A stretch of 64,000 bases of DNA, taken from Phycisphaerales bacterium. GTDB lineage: Bacteria > Planctomycetota > Phycisphaerae > Phycisphaerales > UBA1924. The notes beneath the pieces were generated by a model. That model saw nothing but the letters and a program-made list of their open reading frames with translations, ran no database searches and had not been told where the DNA came from. Shown one piece after another: positions 8,908 to 17,002 of the stretch. The stretch is taken from NCBI GenBank assembly GCA_020849615.1, contig JADLFW010000005.1, positions 105,849 through 169,848 of the forward strand, given 5' to 3'. The stretch's first letter is position 1, and each line of letters starts with the position of its first letter. Made by a program: the position numbers and the translations under genes.

Positions 8908-10026
8908 TCATGCCAGCGGCACAAGCCGATCAGCCTCCGCAACCGCATCGCTCGCGCTGGCGGCCCAGCCGTCCGCCCCCCACCGCCGCCACAGGTCGGG
9001 CGCGCTCGCAAAGGCCGCTCCCCCGACAAGGATCCGCAGCCCGGCAGGGCCCTGGGTTCGCACCAGCCTGATTGTGTCCTGGGCATCCGGGAACTGCGTC
9101 GGCAAAGACACCGAGATCGCGGCGAGGTGCGCGCCGAACGAGGTCGCGGCGTCGGCCAGGTCCTCGGCCGGGACATCGGCGCCCAGGTGGATCGCGCGCC
9201 ACCCCTGCATCTCGAGGAAATCGGCGACCGTCCGGATCCCGATGTCGTGCGCGTTCCCCTGCACGCACGCGGCCAGCACGACCCGTCCATCGCGCGGGCG
9301 CCGGGGCGCGAAGGCAACCAGCTGCGACATGAGCATCAGCGTCGTAGAGGTCGCGAAATGCTCCTCGGCGACGCTCAGCTCGTTGAGGTGCCAGAGCCGA
9401 CCCAGTTCCTGCTGCGCGGGGATGAGCACGTGCACGTACGCCGCGGGCACGGGCAGCCCGGCCCGCACCGCCGCCAGCACCAGATCGCACGCGGCGAGCC
9501 GGTCGCCCTCCAGCACCGTCGCGACGTACCGCGCCGCGAGCACACCCTCCGGGGTCTCGACGCTCAAGCGGGATGGGGGCTCATCGGGCCCGGCCGCGAT
9601 CGCGCTCCACGCCGCCTGGAAGTACTTCGTCAGTTCGCCGCGGTCATCGGGCGGTGATTCGTGGTTCAGCACCTCGTGCAGCGTGTCGAGGCTCCGCCGC
9701 AGGTCATCAAGCGGCACACCCCGGGCCCGGAACGCGGTCTTCGACCAGGCGAGCTGCGCGCCGAAGACCTCGGGCCGGCTTGCCAGCACTGCGGCCGAAA
9801 GGTCCAGCACGCGCCCGATGAAGTGCGGACGCCATTTGAGCGCCGGCATCGGCCGGTAGCGGGTGTGCAGGTCAGGGTGGGTCTCGAGCAGCCGCCGGGC
9901 CGCGAGTTCGCCCAGCTCCCCGGCCCGCACACGCAGAAACTCGGCCATCATCGCGCGATCGGCATCGCGCGCCTCATCGGATGGGTCGGGCGGGGGCACT
10001 TCGCTGGGTTGGCGGTCCCGTGGCAT
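8908..10026 (-). CDS. cobalamin (B12)-binding domain protein
   Basis: A 372-residue protein in three parts. Residues 1-150 are helical and unassigned. A four-helix B12-binding cap follows at about 160-235, with LGRLWHLNELSVAEEHFAT. The last part is a Rossmann-type B12-binding domain at about 245-370. The lower axial ligand motif DxHxxG appears as NAHDIG (N258, H260, G263), so His is kept but the first Asp is Asn. The ILVGGAAF segment matches the nucleotide-tail site. Such modules occur in CarH-like light sensors and corrinoid proteins; no MerR DNA-binding domain is present here. A sensory role is inferred. Its stop is close to, and convergent with, the AhpD-like gene. Confidence 0.85.
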   Translation of the reverse strand: MPRDRQPSEVPPPDPSDEARDADRAMMAEFLRVRAGELGELAARRLLETHPDLHTRYRPMPALKWRPHFIGRVLDLSAAVLASRPEVFGAQLAWSKTAFRARGVPLDDLRRSLDTLHEVLNHESPPDDRGELTKYFQAAWSAIAAGPDEPPSRLSVETPEGVLAARYVATVLEGDRLAACDLVLAAVRAGLPVPAAYVHVLIPAQQELGRLWHLNELSVAEEHFATSTTLMLMSQLVAFAPRRPRDGRVVLAACVQGNAHDIGIRTVADFLEMQGWRAIHLGADVPAEDLADAATSFGAHLAAISVSLPTQFPDAQDTIRLVRTQGPAGLRILVGGAAFASAPDLWRRWGADGWAASASDAVAEADRLVPLA

Positions 10027-10057
10027 CCGGGCGCAGTCTAGTCCGGAGGGCGGTGGT

Positions 10058-11179
10058 TCAGCGGTCGCTCAGGAACGGATAGTCGGTGTACCCGCGGGCG
10101 CCGCCGCCATAGAACGTCGGATAATCGGGGGGGTTGAACGGGACATCGCGCCGGCCCGCCGCCAGCCGGCGGAACCGCTCCGGCAGATCAGGGTTCGCCA
10201 GGTAGAGCTCGCCGAAGGCGATCGCATCGGCGTGGCCCTCGCGGATGTACGCCGTGGCCTTCTCGTAGCTGAAGGCGCCGTTGGTGATGAGCACCCCCTT
10301 GAAGAGCCCGCGGAAGTGCGAGGCCGGGAGCGCCTCGTACGCCGGGCTTCGGGCGGGCCCGTGCTTCAGGTCGCTTTCCTGGGCCTCCATGATGTGCAAG
10401 AACGCCAGGCCCAGCTTCCCGAGCTCCGTCACCGCGTACCCGAACGTGGCCCGCGGCGCGGAATCGTGCATGCCGTTGAACGCCCCCGATGGCGAGAGCC
10501 GCACACCCACCCGCGACGGGCCCCACACCTCGGTCAGCTCGCGGACGATCTCCAGCATGAACCGGGCCCGGTTCTCCACCGGGCCGCCGTACGCATCTGT
10601 TCTCTGATTGACCCCATCACGCAGGAACTGATCGGGCAGGTACCCGTTCGCGCCGTGCAGCTCCACACCGTCGAAGCCGGCCCGCAGCGCCACCTCGGCG
10701 CCATGGCGGAAATCGGCGATGACGCCGCGGATCTCATCGATCGTCAGCGCCCGCGGTGTCGGGTAGGGCGCGGTGGTCCCGTCCGGAAGACGGATCTGCC
10801 CCTCGCAGGCGACCGCCGACGACGACACCGGCGTCTCGCCGCCGGGCTGGAACGCCGGGTGCGAGATGCGCCCCACGTGCCAGAGCTGCGCGAAGATCCG
10901 TCCCCCCGCGCGGTGCACGGCGTCGGTGACCAGCTTCCACCCCGCCTGCTGCTGGGGCGAGTAGATGCCGGGCGTCGCGGGATATCCGACGCCCCGCGGC
11001 GTCACCTGCGTGGCTTCGGTGATCAGCAGCCCGCCGCCCGCGCGCTGCGCGTAGTACTCGGCGTTGAGCGCGTGCGGCGCATTCCCCGCGCCGGCCCGGC
11101 AACGTGTCATCGGCGCCAGGACGATGCGGTTGGGAATCGTGTACGGGCCCAGCTCGAGCGGCGTGAAGAGATCGGTCAT
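10058..11179 (-). CDS. Old Yellow Enzyme family alkene reductase (FMN-dependent)
   Basis: A 373-residue TIM-barrel flavoprotein of the OYE / N-ethylmaleimide reductase class, which uses NAD(P)H to reduce activated C=C bonds. PNRIVLAPMTRCRA (16-29) is the N-terminal FMN segment. H175 and N178 in ELHGANGYLPDQFL bind the substrate carbonyl and Y180 is the proton donor; this His/Asn pair is typical of the classical class. QLWHVGR (99-104) and the C-terminal AIAFGELYLANPDLP phosphate site are intact. GAGGGAG precedes the ATG. It is followed upstream in the transcript by Ohr, suggesting a detoxification cluster. Confidence 0.94.
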   Translation of the reverse strand: MTDLFTPLELGPYTIPNRIVLAPMTRCRAGAGNAPHALNAEYYAQRAGGGLLITEATQVTPRGVGYPATPGIYSPQQQAGWKLVTDAVHRAGGRIFAQLWHVGRISHPAFQPGGETPVSSSAVACEGQIRLPDGTTAPYPTPRALTIDEIRGVIADFRHGAEVALRAGFDGVELHGANGYLPDQFLRDGVNQRTDAYGGPVENRARFMLEIVRELTEVWGPSRVGVRLSPSGAFNGMHDSAPRATFGYAVTELGKLGLAFLHIMEAQESDLKHGPARSPAYEALPASHFRGLFKGVLITNGAFSYEKATAYIREGHADAIAFGELYLANPDLPERFRRLAAGRRDVPFNPPDYPTFYGGGARGYTDYPFLSDR

Positions 11180-11243
11180 GCGGACTCCCTCGGAATCGGA
11201 CAGAGATCACGATGGTCAGCGCGGGCCCGGCTCAGGCCCGGCC

Positions 11244-11654
11244 TTAGGCCACGGTCAGCTTCACATCAACGTTGTTGCGGATGGAGCGGCTGTACGGGCA
11301 GACCTGGTGCGCCTGCGCGATGAGGGACTCGGCGGTGGCGCGGTCGACGCCCGCGATCTTCGCGATCAGCTCGACCCCGAGCCCGAATCCGGACTCATCC
11401 TTGTTCAGCGCCACTCTCGAGTTGATCTCGATCGCGCCGATCGTGATCTGCTTTTGCTTCGCGACGTACTCCACCGCGCTGCCGAAGCACGCGGCGTACC
11501 CCGCGGCGAAGAGCTGCTCGGGGTTGGTCGCGCCGCCGGGCCCGCCCATCTCCTTGGGGGTGCCGAGCTTGACGTCGAGGATCCCATCCGACGAGCGGGC
11601 CTGGCCCGCGCGTCCGCCCGTGACGCGGGCCTCTGCGGTGTACAGCGTTGCCAT
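11244..11654 (-). CDS. ohr: organic hydroperoxide resistance protein (OsmC/Ohr family)
   Basis: A 136-residue Ohr peroxiredoxin-like enzyme that reduces organic and lipid hydroperoxides. The reactive Cys56 lies in GYAACFGSA and the resolving Cys119 in VCPYSRS. The catalytic Arg is probably R20, in GQARSSDG. The ORF remains open further upstream, but AGGAGG 7 bases before the ATG at 11654 fixes this start. It sits between OYE and SDR genes on the same strand; no OhrR-type MarR regulator is adjacent. Confidence 0.95.
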   Translation of the reverse strand: MATLYTAEARVTGGRAGQARSSDGILDVKLGTPKEMGGPGGATNPEQLFAAGYAACFGSAVEYVAKQKQITIGAIEINSRVALNKDESGFGLGVELIAKIAGVDRATAESLIAQAHQVCPYSRSIRNNVDVKLTVA

Positions 11655-11710
11655 GTGCAAACCTCCTGTGGCGCCGCCCCGGCCCGGCGCTGAGTAGCCT
11701 AGCCGGCGGA

Positions 11711-12445
11711 TCACCAGCGCATGTGGACCTGGGTGTGATAGAAACCGCCGCTGGGCCCGTCGGGGGGGAGCGTCGCCAGCCAGACGCTGGTCTTGGCGCC
11801 ATCCACGACATCCATCGGGGCCTCCGGGCCGCCCATGTCGGTCTTCACCCAACCGGGGTGGGCGGCGTTGACCTTGATGGCCGTGCCGCGCAGCTCATGC
11901 GCCAGGTGGTTGGTGTACATGTTCACTGCGGCCTTGCTGCAGTCGTACGCCGCGACCTTCATCTGGTAGATGCCCGAGTTGGGGTCGCCGTGCTCCGCGA
12001 CCGAACCCAGGATGCTGCTGAGGTTCACGATCCGACCGGCCGAGCTCTTGCGCAGCAGCGGCAGGAAGGCCTGCGTCACCGCGACGAGCCCGAAGAGGTT
12101 GGCATCGAACGTCTGGCGGAAGGTCTCGACGCCGGTCGTGCTCGCGGGCCCGTCCTTGCCAGCCGCGAAAACACCCGCGTTGTTCACCAGCACATCGAGC
12201 CGCCCCGGGTCGCCCTCGATCCGCCTCGCCGCCTCGGCGATCGTGGCCGGATCGGTCACATCAATCCGCACCGCGCGGGCCTCGAAGCCCTCCTTCTGGA
12301 TCGACTCGGCCGCGGCCCGGCCCTTGGCCTCATCCCGCGCCCCGATGATCACCAGCAGCCCCTTGCGGGCCAGCTGCCGGGCCGTCTCCAGCCCGATCCC
12401 CTTGTTGGCCCCCGTGATCAACGCGACGGTCCTGGTCATCGGCAT
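11711..12445 (-). CDS. short-chain dehydrogenase/reductase
   Basis: A 244-residue classical SDR. TGANKGIG (11-18) binds the dinucleotide, NNAG is at 88-91, and Ser143/144, Tyr167 and Lys171 (YDCSK) form the active site. PGWVKTDM is the usual post-catalytic segment. It most resembles carbonyl reductase-type NADPH enzymes, and the substrate is unknown. The start follows AGGAG by 9 bases; an open frame extends 105 bases upstream but would run through the inverted repeat at 12525-12546. That repeat and the ArsR gene directly upstream suggest ArsR-type control. Confidence 0.93.
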   Translation of the reverse strand: MPMTRTVALITGANKGIGLETARQLARKGLLVIIGARDEAKGRAAAESIQKEGFEARAVRIDVTDPATIAEAARRIEGDPGRLDVLVNNAGVFAAGKDGPASTTGVETFRQTFDANLFGLVAVTQAFLPLLRKSSAGRIVNLSSILGSVAEHGDPNSGIYQMKVAAYDCSKAAVNMYTNHLAHELRGTAIKVNAAHPGWVKTDMGGPEAPMDVVDGAKTSVWLATLPPDGPSGGFYHTQVHMRW

Positions 12446-12524
12446 GCGCTGCTGCTCCTCTCCCCGAAGTCGTGCGGTGGATGCGGTCGGCCGCCGATGC
12501 GAAGCGCGGGCGTGTGCGGCGGCA

Positions 12525-12546
12525 CATATCGATAGACATCGATATG
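12525..12546. promoter_or_regulatory. candidate ArsR-family operator
   Basis: A perfect inverted repeat with 9-bp arms (CATATCGAT and ATCGATATG) separated by AGAC. It lies 80 bases upstream of the SDR start and about 50 bases downstream of the arsR-like stop. Its form fits ArsR/SmtB operators (an A/T-rich 12-2-12-like dyad with ATCGAT halves). Control of the SDR gene by the adjacent regulator is inferred. Confidence 0.6.
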
Positions 12547-12596
12547 CCATCGGGCAAGCAGGGAGTTGCCGATTACGGGTGAAGCCCGCGGGGGCC

Positions 12597-12935
12597 TTAC
12601 AGCAACGTCTTGCGCCGCCTGATCTTGCGCTTCACCGGCACCCCGGATTCCGGCGGGCGAGCTTCCGGCCCGGGTTCCGACAAGTCCTTCGTGAAGGCCG
12701 CCAGCAGGGTCTCGTTCACCGTCAGCACGTGGTACGGGCCATCCTTGCGGGTCGAGATCAGCCCGGCCTCTTCCAGTGTCTTGATATGGTGCGAGATCGT
12801 CGGCTGCGAAAGGGGAAAGCACTTGCACATGCACGAGCACGTCAGCTCGCCGGCCCGGCGGAGCTCCTGAAGCATCCGGTAGCGCGTGGGGTCCGCCAGC
12901 GCCTTGGCCACCTTGACAAAGTCAGCCTCGAGCAT
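12597..12935 (-). CDS. ArsR-family transcriptional regulator with Cys cluster
   Basis: A 112-residue winged-helix repressor. VAKALADPTRYRMLQEL is the canonical ArsR N-terminal helix, SQPTISHHIKTLEEAGLI is the recognition helix, and the wing follows at about 60-75. The four-cysteine segment CSCMCKC (33-39) could bind a soft metal or thiophilic inducer, though the spacing differs from the ELCVC box of ArsR. The C-terminus is a basic tail (KRKIRRRK). It lies immediately upstream of the SDR gene, with a dyad between them. Confidence 0.9.
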   Translation of the reverse strand: MLEADFVKVAKALADPTRYRMLQELRRAGELTCSCMCKCFPLSQPTISHHIKTLEEAGLISTRKDGPYHVLTVNETLLAAFTKDLSEPGPEARPPESGVPVKRKIRRRKTLL

Positions 12936-13023
12936 GCGGGCAATTCATAGGACCGTTGTCGACGGTTCGGGGGGTTGGGGGTCGGTGATTGACACCCCGC
13001 GCCCGACACCCGAGATCCCGGTG

Positions 13024-13650
13024 CTACTTCCGGCAGCGGTACACAATGGCCGGGGGCAGGTTCCGCCAGACCACGGGTGAGGGATCGACCGCGGAGAACC
13101 GGCTGCGGATCAGCGCTTCGAACCGCCGCCCGGCCTCCAGCCGGCGCCCGAAGGTGTACGCCATCGTCGTCATGTATCCGCCGGGACGGAGCACACCCAG
13201 CACCGCATCCAGGATCCGGTCCTGCAGCCCCCGGTCGAACGCCGCCCAGGGCAGCCCGCTGATCACCGCATCGACCGTCCCGGGCGCCCAGCTACGCGAG
13301 CGGGCGATCTCGAGCAGGTCCTCGGCCGACCCCTCGAAGATCTCCAGATCAGGGAACCGCCGCCGGAAGGCCTGCACCATCGCCGGCGTCCGCTCCACGC
13401 CCAGGTACACATCCGTGCTCGTCAGCCGGGGCAGGATGCCCGCCGTGATCGCGCCCGCGCCGGGCCCGATCTCGAATACCTCGCGGGCCCGCTCCAGGCC
13501 CACACCTTCGGTCATCGCCTTGGCCAGGGCCGGCGAGCTGGGCCAGACCGCCCCGATCACCGACGGGTCCTTGGTGAACTCGCGAACAAACCGCCACGCG
13601 TGCTTCACCTCGGCCAAAGCGCCCCGTTCCTGCTGTTGCGTGATGCTCAA
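13024..13650 (-). CDS. phospholipid N-methyltransferase-like (PmtA-type) SAM methyltransferase
   Basis: A 208-residue class I methyltransferase. FEIGPGAGAIT (60-70) is the SAM-binding motif I. IGAVWPSSPALAKAM near the N-terminus and the ISGLPW segment are typical of Rhodobacter/Sinorhizobium PmtA-type enzymes, which methylate phosphatidylethanolamine toward phosphatidylcholine; the same fold includes rRNA adenine methyltransferases. The start is TTG at 13650, and TTGA overlaps the stop of the upstream DUF6614-like gene, which supports this unusual start and indicates coupling. Substrate is inferred from family resemblance only. Confidence 0.8.
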   Translation of the reverse strand: MSITQQQERGALAEVKHAWRFVREFTKDPSVIGAVWPSSPALAKAMTEGVGLERAREVFEIGPGAGAITAGILPRLTSTDVYLGVERTPAMVQAFRRRFPDLEIFEGSAEDLLEIARSRSWAPGTVDAVISGLPWAAFDRGLQDRILDAVLGVLRPGGYMTTMAYTFGRRLEAGRRFEALIRSRFSAVDPSPVVWRNLPPAIVYRCRK

Positions 13651-13988
13651 GCGGCACCCTCCCGCTGCGGATCGGGGAAATCCCGATAGAGCGCGGACTT
13701 GAAATCGGTCACCATCGAATACACGGGAAGATGAAGCCGCTCCACCTCCCCCCCACGCGTCGACACGACGCCGAACGCCTGATCCAGCTGCGTCAGATCA
13801 CGGAAGCTGATGCAGATGTGAAACTCCCCTAAATCGCCGGGCCCGAAGCCCAACTTCCGCCGCGTCAGCGACCACCGCTCCACCTTGCCCTGCTCGCGCA
13901 GATGCCCCAGGTAAGCGGCGACATTGGCGCTGAACTCCAAGTCCCGGCGCGAGTCCTTCAGATTGCACCAGATCATGTAGTGATCCAT
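13647..13988 (-). CDS. DUF6614-like small conserved protein
   Basis: A 113-residue protein beginning MDHYMIWCNLKDSRRDLEF, with GFGPGDLGEFHICISFRDLTQLD in the middle. It looks like a dimeric alpha/beta-barrel (ferredoxin-like) protein, matching what I recall of the DUF6614 group; function unknown. An open frame extends far upstream, but the ATG at 13988 gives the family length. Its stop overlaps the TTG start of the PmtA-like gene, so the two are probably co-translated. Confidence 0.75.
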   Translation of the reverse strand: MDHYMIWCNLKDSRRDLEFSANVAAYLGHLREQGKVERWSLTRRKLGFGPGDLGEFHICISFRDLTQLDQAFGVVSTRGGEVERLHLPVYSMVTDFKSALYRDFPDPQREGAA

Positions 13989-14097
13989 CGCACAACCTAC
14001 CCGCCGCGCAGCCGGGCCCGCCACGAACGCCCAGAACGGCTCCGAAACCGCCGCCCCGGGGGATCCCCGCAAGGGCGGGCCGGCCCGGCGGGTGGTG

Positions 14098-15705
14098 TCA
14101 GCGTACCGCGCTCGCGGCCGCCCGGCTTCGGAACGCCTCCATGACATTCCCCCAGGCCCGGTCAAAGTAGGCCCGGACTTCGGGCCAGTTCCCCCCGGAC
14201 CCGAACCCGGTGTGCTCGAGCCGGACGGCGGTCTTGCCCTCCCCCGCCGGGGCAAAGGTCAGCACGACCCACGTCCGCTGGTAGCGCTCCTTGGGGAACT
14301 TGGGCGGGGCGTTCCAGCTGAAGCTGAACATCCGGCCCGGCAGGTAACTCAGGACCTTGCACCCCTCCGCCCCGCGCTCGCCCGCCGGGGCCTCCATGCT
14401 GAAGTAGATCTCGAACGGGCCGCCCACCCGCAGGTCGATCGAGGATTCGACGCCGAGGGCGGCCTTCCACCCTTCCGCGCTCGAAAACGCCCGGAAGGCC
14501 GCCTCCGGTGCCCCATCGAAGATCGCCTCTTTCACAACCCCCGGCTCGACCGCGCCGGTCGCCGCGAACTGCCCGCCGTCGATCATCCATGCGCCTTCCA
14601 CAGCGCCTCCTTCGCTCGCCGGGCCGGCGCGCAGCATCCGGAACTCGACCGCCGACTCGGCCACCCGCCGGTACCCGGCATCGACCATGACCTTCCGCGC
14701 CCCATCGGCCGCGATGGATGAGATGACCCCGCGGTAGGCATCAGGCCCGTCAAAGGTGAACCGCACCGCGTACCGCTGCGATGCGCCCCTGGCGGAGATC
14801 ACATCCCACTCCCAGTCCAGCACGTTCTCTTCGGGCGAGAGGATCCGGCCCGTGGCCCGCCCGCCCCCCTCATCCAGGTTCGTGTACCACACCTCACCAG
14901 AGGCCTCGCGCCACGCCAGACCGCTGGAGTGGGCGAACATCCCCGACCCGTCGCCCAGCCAGCCGCGGAAGGCGATCGACCTGCCGCCGGGCCCGGGCGT
15001 GACCACCGACCGCACGCGGAACACAGCGCCATCCTCACGCCTGTTCTCGTGGATCCATTCCCCGCCCGCCGCCATGCGCTCCAGCAGCGACCAGGCCCGG
15101 TCGTTCTGATCGGGCGCTGCATCCGCGCGTCGGAGCCGCTTGCTCATCTCATCGGCGGTCCACCGGTTGCCCTTCTCGAAGAAGGCGTAGGCCTCATCGA
15201 AGAGCGGGCCCGCTCCGAAGCCCATCATCGTTTCGACCACCCTCGTGCGGCCGGGCCCGGCGGGCTCGAGCCGCACCACCGTCCACCCGTGCTGGCAATA
15301 GAGCTTGATCGAGTCGGGCGCCTTGGGCGGAGCATCGGTTTTGAACGCGACCATCCGGGCCGGCTCGGTGGCCAGGATGTGGTGCGTGATCCAGCCCGGC
15401 TCCTGGCCGTCGGCGTCGTAGGAAGCGCGGATCGTGCCGCCGGGGCGCAGGTCAACCTCGGCCCGGGCCACGCTCCAGAGCTTGATGACCCCCTCCGGTG
15501 TGGACAGCAGCCGCCAGAACTCCTCCGGCGTCGCATCAACGATGACCTCGGTGGTAAGGGTCCGACCGGGACCGACGGGGGGCTGGTTGTCCGTGGCCCG
15601 CGCCGGCGGCTGTGCCGGTGGCTCCGCGCTCACCCTCACCCCCAGCGCCATGAAGGCCATCACTCCCGCTCCCGCCAGAATCACAACGCTCTGCTTCGCC
15701 CGCAC
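14098..15705 (-). CDS. exported protein with two SRPBCC (AHSA1-like) domains
   Basis: A 535-residue protein. A hydrophobic signal segment (residues 8-28, ending VSAEP) is followed by an AHSA1/START-like domain (TEVIVDATPEEFWRLLSTPE, about 50-185). A middle region with SnoaL/DUF1579-like character (GGEWIHENR to ESAVEFRMLR, about 210-375) comes next, and a second AHSA1-like domain (EAIFDGAPEAAFRAFSSAEG, about 390-525) ends the protein. SRPBCC cavities bind hydrophobic ligands. The start is GTG, fixed by GGAGG six bases upstream. Being exported is unusual for this fold and fits a periplasmic ligand carrier, which is inferred. Confidence 0.8.
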   Translation of the reverse strand: MRAKQSVVILAGAGVMAFMALGVRVSAEPPAQPPARATDNQPPVGPGRTLTTEVIVDATPEEFWRLLSTPEGVIKLWSVARAEVDLRPGGTIRASYDADGQEPGWITHHILATEPARMVAFKTDAPPKAPDSIKLYCQHGWTVVRLEPAGPGRTRVVETMMGFGAGPLFDEAYAFFEKGNRWTADEMSKRLRRADAAPDQNDRAWSLLERMAAGGEWIHENRREDGAVFRVRSVVTPGPGGRSIAFRGWLGDGSGMFAHSSGLAWREASGEVWYTNLDEGGGRATGRILSPEENVLDWEWDVISARGASQRYAVRFTFDGPDAYRGVISSIAADGARKVMVDAGYRRVAESAVEFRMLRAGPASEGGAVEGAWMIDGGQFAATGAVEPGVVKEAIFDGAPEAAFRAFSSAEGWKAALGVESSIDLRVGGPFEIYFSMEAPAGERGAEGCKVLSYLPGRMFSFSWNAPPKFPKERYQRTWVVLTFAPAGEGKTAVRLEHTGFGSGGNWPEVRAYFDRAWGNVMEAFRSRAAASAVR

Positions 15706-15768
15706 TCGACACCTCCCAGGTTTTTCTCGAACTCGCCGACCCCCGAACCCACGACCCTGAGTCCCCCT

Positions 15769-16197
15769 TCAACGCCACGCGCCCAGGATGAACCCCGTCA
15801 TGATGAGGAACACCAGCTGGTACGACAGGTCGATGGCGTACACGCCGAAGGGCTTATCGCTCGCGATCCACGCCGTCAGCCCGATCGCGGCCGCGATGCC
15901 CAGCCACAACACCAGCCCCACGCCCGCGCCCTGCAGGCCCGTCGCCACCCCGCACCACGCCAGGACCACCGCCACCCCCAGCGACATCAGCGCGTAGCTG
16001 AAGATCATGACGCCGAAGAAGATGTGCGGCGGCCGGGCCTTCTGCATCTCCTTCACCTTCTCATCGCTGAAGCCGTGCAGCCGCTGCCACAGCTTCCCGA
16101 AGAGCGCCATGTACCACACCGCGCCCAGGAAGAACGTCGCGACCGCCGCCACCGCGACGGCCGGCCAGTGAATCTGCCCCCACGGAACTGTCAGCAC
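15769..16197 (-). CDS. DUF1761 family membrane protein
   Basis: A 142-residue protein with about four transmembrane helices (residues 12-34, 60-82, 86-107 and 118-138). The N-terminal WPAVAVAAVATFFLGAVWY is the DUF1761 signature. It starts at GTG with AAGGAG six bases upstream. The function of the family is unknown. It lies between a TetR regulator and the SRPBCC gene on the same strand and may be part of that regulator's operon. Confidence 0.85.
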   Translation of the reverse strand: MLTVPWGQIHWPAVAVAAVATFFLGAVWYMALFGKLWQRLHGFSDEKVKEMQKARPPHIFFGVMIFSYALMSLGVAVVLAWCGVATGLQGAGVGLVLWLGIAAAIGLTAWIASDKPFGVYAIDLSYQLVFLIMTGFILGAWR

Positions 16198-16227
16198 GAG
16201 TAGCTCCTTTTCCTCACGGTTACACCT

Positions 16228-16851
16228 TCAACGCCTCCGCCCGCCCGGACGCCGCTGCCTCGCCGCCTGATCCTCCAGCAAGTCGAAGTACCGCCGAAGC
16301 TGCCGGACCGAGGCGTCGTACGGCTCGGCCGAGGCCCGCGCCCGGGCCTGCATCAGCCCGCCCTCCATCACCGTCAGCACCAGATGCGCGAGTTGCCCGC
16401 GGTCGGCATCGGCGGGCAGCCGGTCTCCCGCTTCCTTCAGCCACTTCTCGACGAACCCGGACCAGCCGTCGAAGTTGGCCCGGACCAGCTCGCGCACGCC
16501 CGGCAGGCTGTCGGCGAGCTCGAGCGCCAGGTTGCCGATCGGGCAGCCCATCGTGAAGTTGAGGGGCGCGAACCAGTCGCGGTATTGCTGCAGCAGCGCG
16601 AAGACCCTCCCAATCGGGTCCTCCGTCGCCGCCTCCACCGGCGCCATCACCACCGGGTGCAGCAGGTGCCGGTACCGCTCCAGCACCCCCAGCAGGAGCG
16701 CCTCCTTGCTGGGGAAGAAGTGGTACAGGCTCCCGGCGTTGACATCGGCCTCGCGCAAGATCGTGCTCACCCCCGTGCCGTTGAACCCCTGCTCGTGGAA
16801 CAGCCGGGCCGCGGTCTCCAGAATCCGGTCCTTGGTCTCCGCCGTCGTCAT
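16228..16851 (-). CDS. TetR-family transcriptional regulator
   Basis: A 207-residue TetR repressor. DRILETAARLFHEQGFNGTGVSTILREADVNAG (7-39 region) forms the helix-turn-helix, and GSLYHFFPSKEALLL is the conserved helix 3/4 turn. The C-terminal ligand domain contains MGCPIGNLALELAD, typical of the YxaF/LmrA-like group. The start ATG is preceded by GGGAG; a longer frame runs into the operator region. Two dyads lie 32-68 bases upstream, between this gene and the divergent PLP enzyme, suggesting autoregulation and possibly control of that enzyme. Confidence 0.92.
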   Translation of the reverse strand: MTTAETKDRILETAARLFHEQGFNGTGVSTILREADVNAGSLYHFFPSKEALLLGVLERYRHLLHPVVMAPVEAATEDPIGRVFALLQQYRDWFAPLNFTMGCPIGNLALELADSLPGVRELVRANFDGWSGFVEKWLKEAGDRLPADADRGQLAHLVLTVMEGGLMQARARASAEPYDASVRQLRRYFDLLEDQAARQRRPGGRRR

Positions 16852-16882
16852 CCGTGCTCCCAGCCCCCTTCTACCACTCGAG

Positions 16883-16898
16883 TTGAACAAACGTTCAA
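16883..16898. promoter_or_regulatory. TetR operator candidate 1
   Basis: An inverted repeat TTGAAC-AAAC-GTTCAA in the intergenic region between the tetR gene and the divergent cystathionine-type enzyme. It is centred 21 bp from a second, similar dyad, which would place both on the same face of the helix. Confidence 0.6.
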
Positions 16899-16903
16899 CA
16901 ATG

Positions 16904-16919
16904 TTGAGTGATCATTCAA
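16904..16919. promoter_or_regulatory. TetR operator candidate 2
   Basis: A near-perfect dyad TTGAGTGA/TCATTCAA (one mismatched pair), related in sequence to candidate 1. The two-site layout with two-turn spacing suggests cooperative binding by two dimers. Confidence 0.55.
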
Positions 16920-17002
16920 ATGAATTCCCGACCCCGTGTCAAGGCCAGTTCGGCCCGCACGGGCCCGGTACGCTTGCGATTCCCCCCCTTTCGGAGCCCC
17001 GC

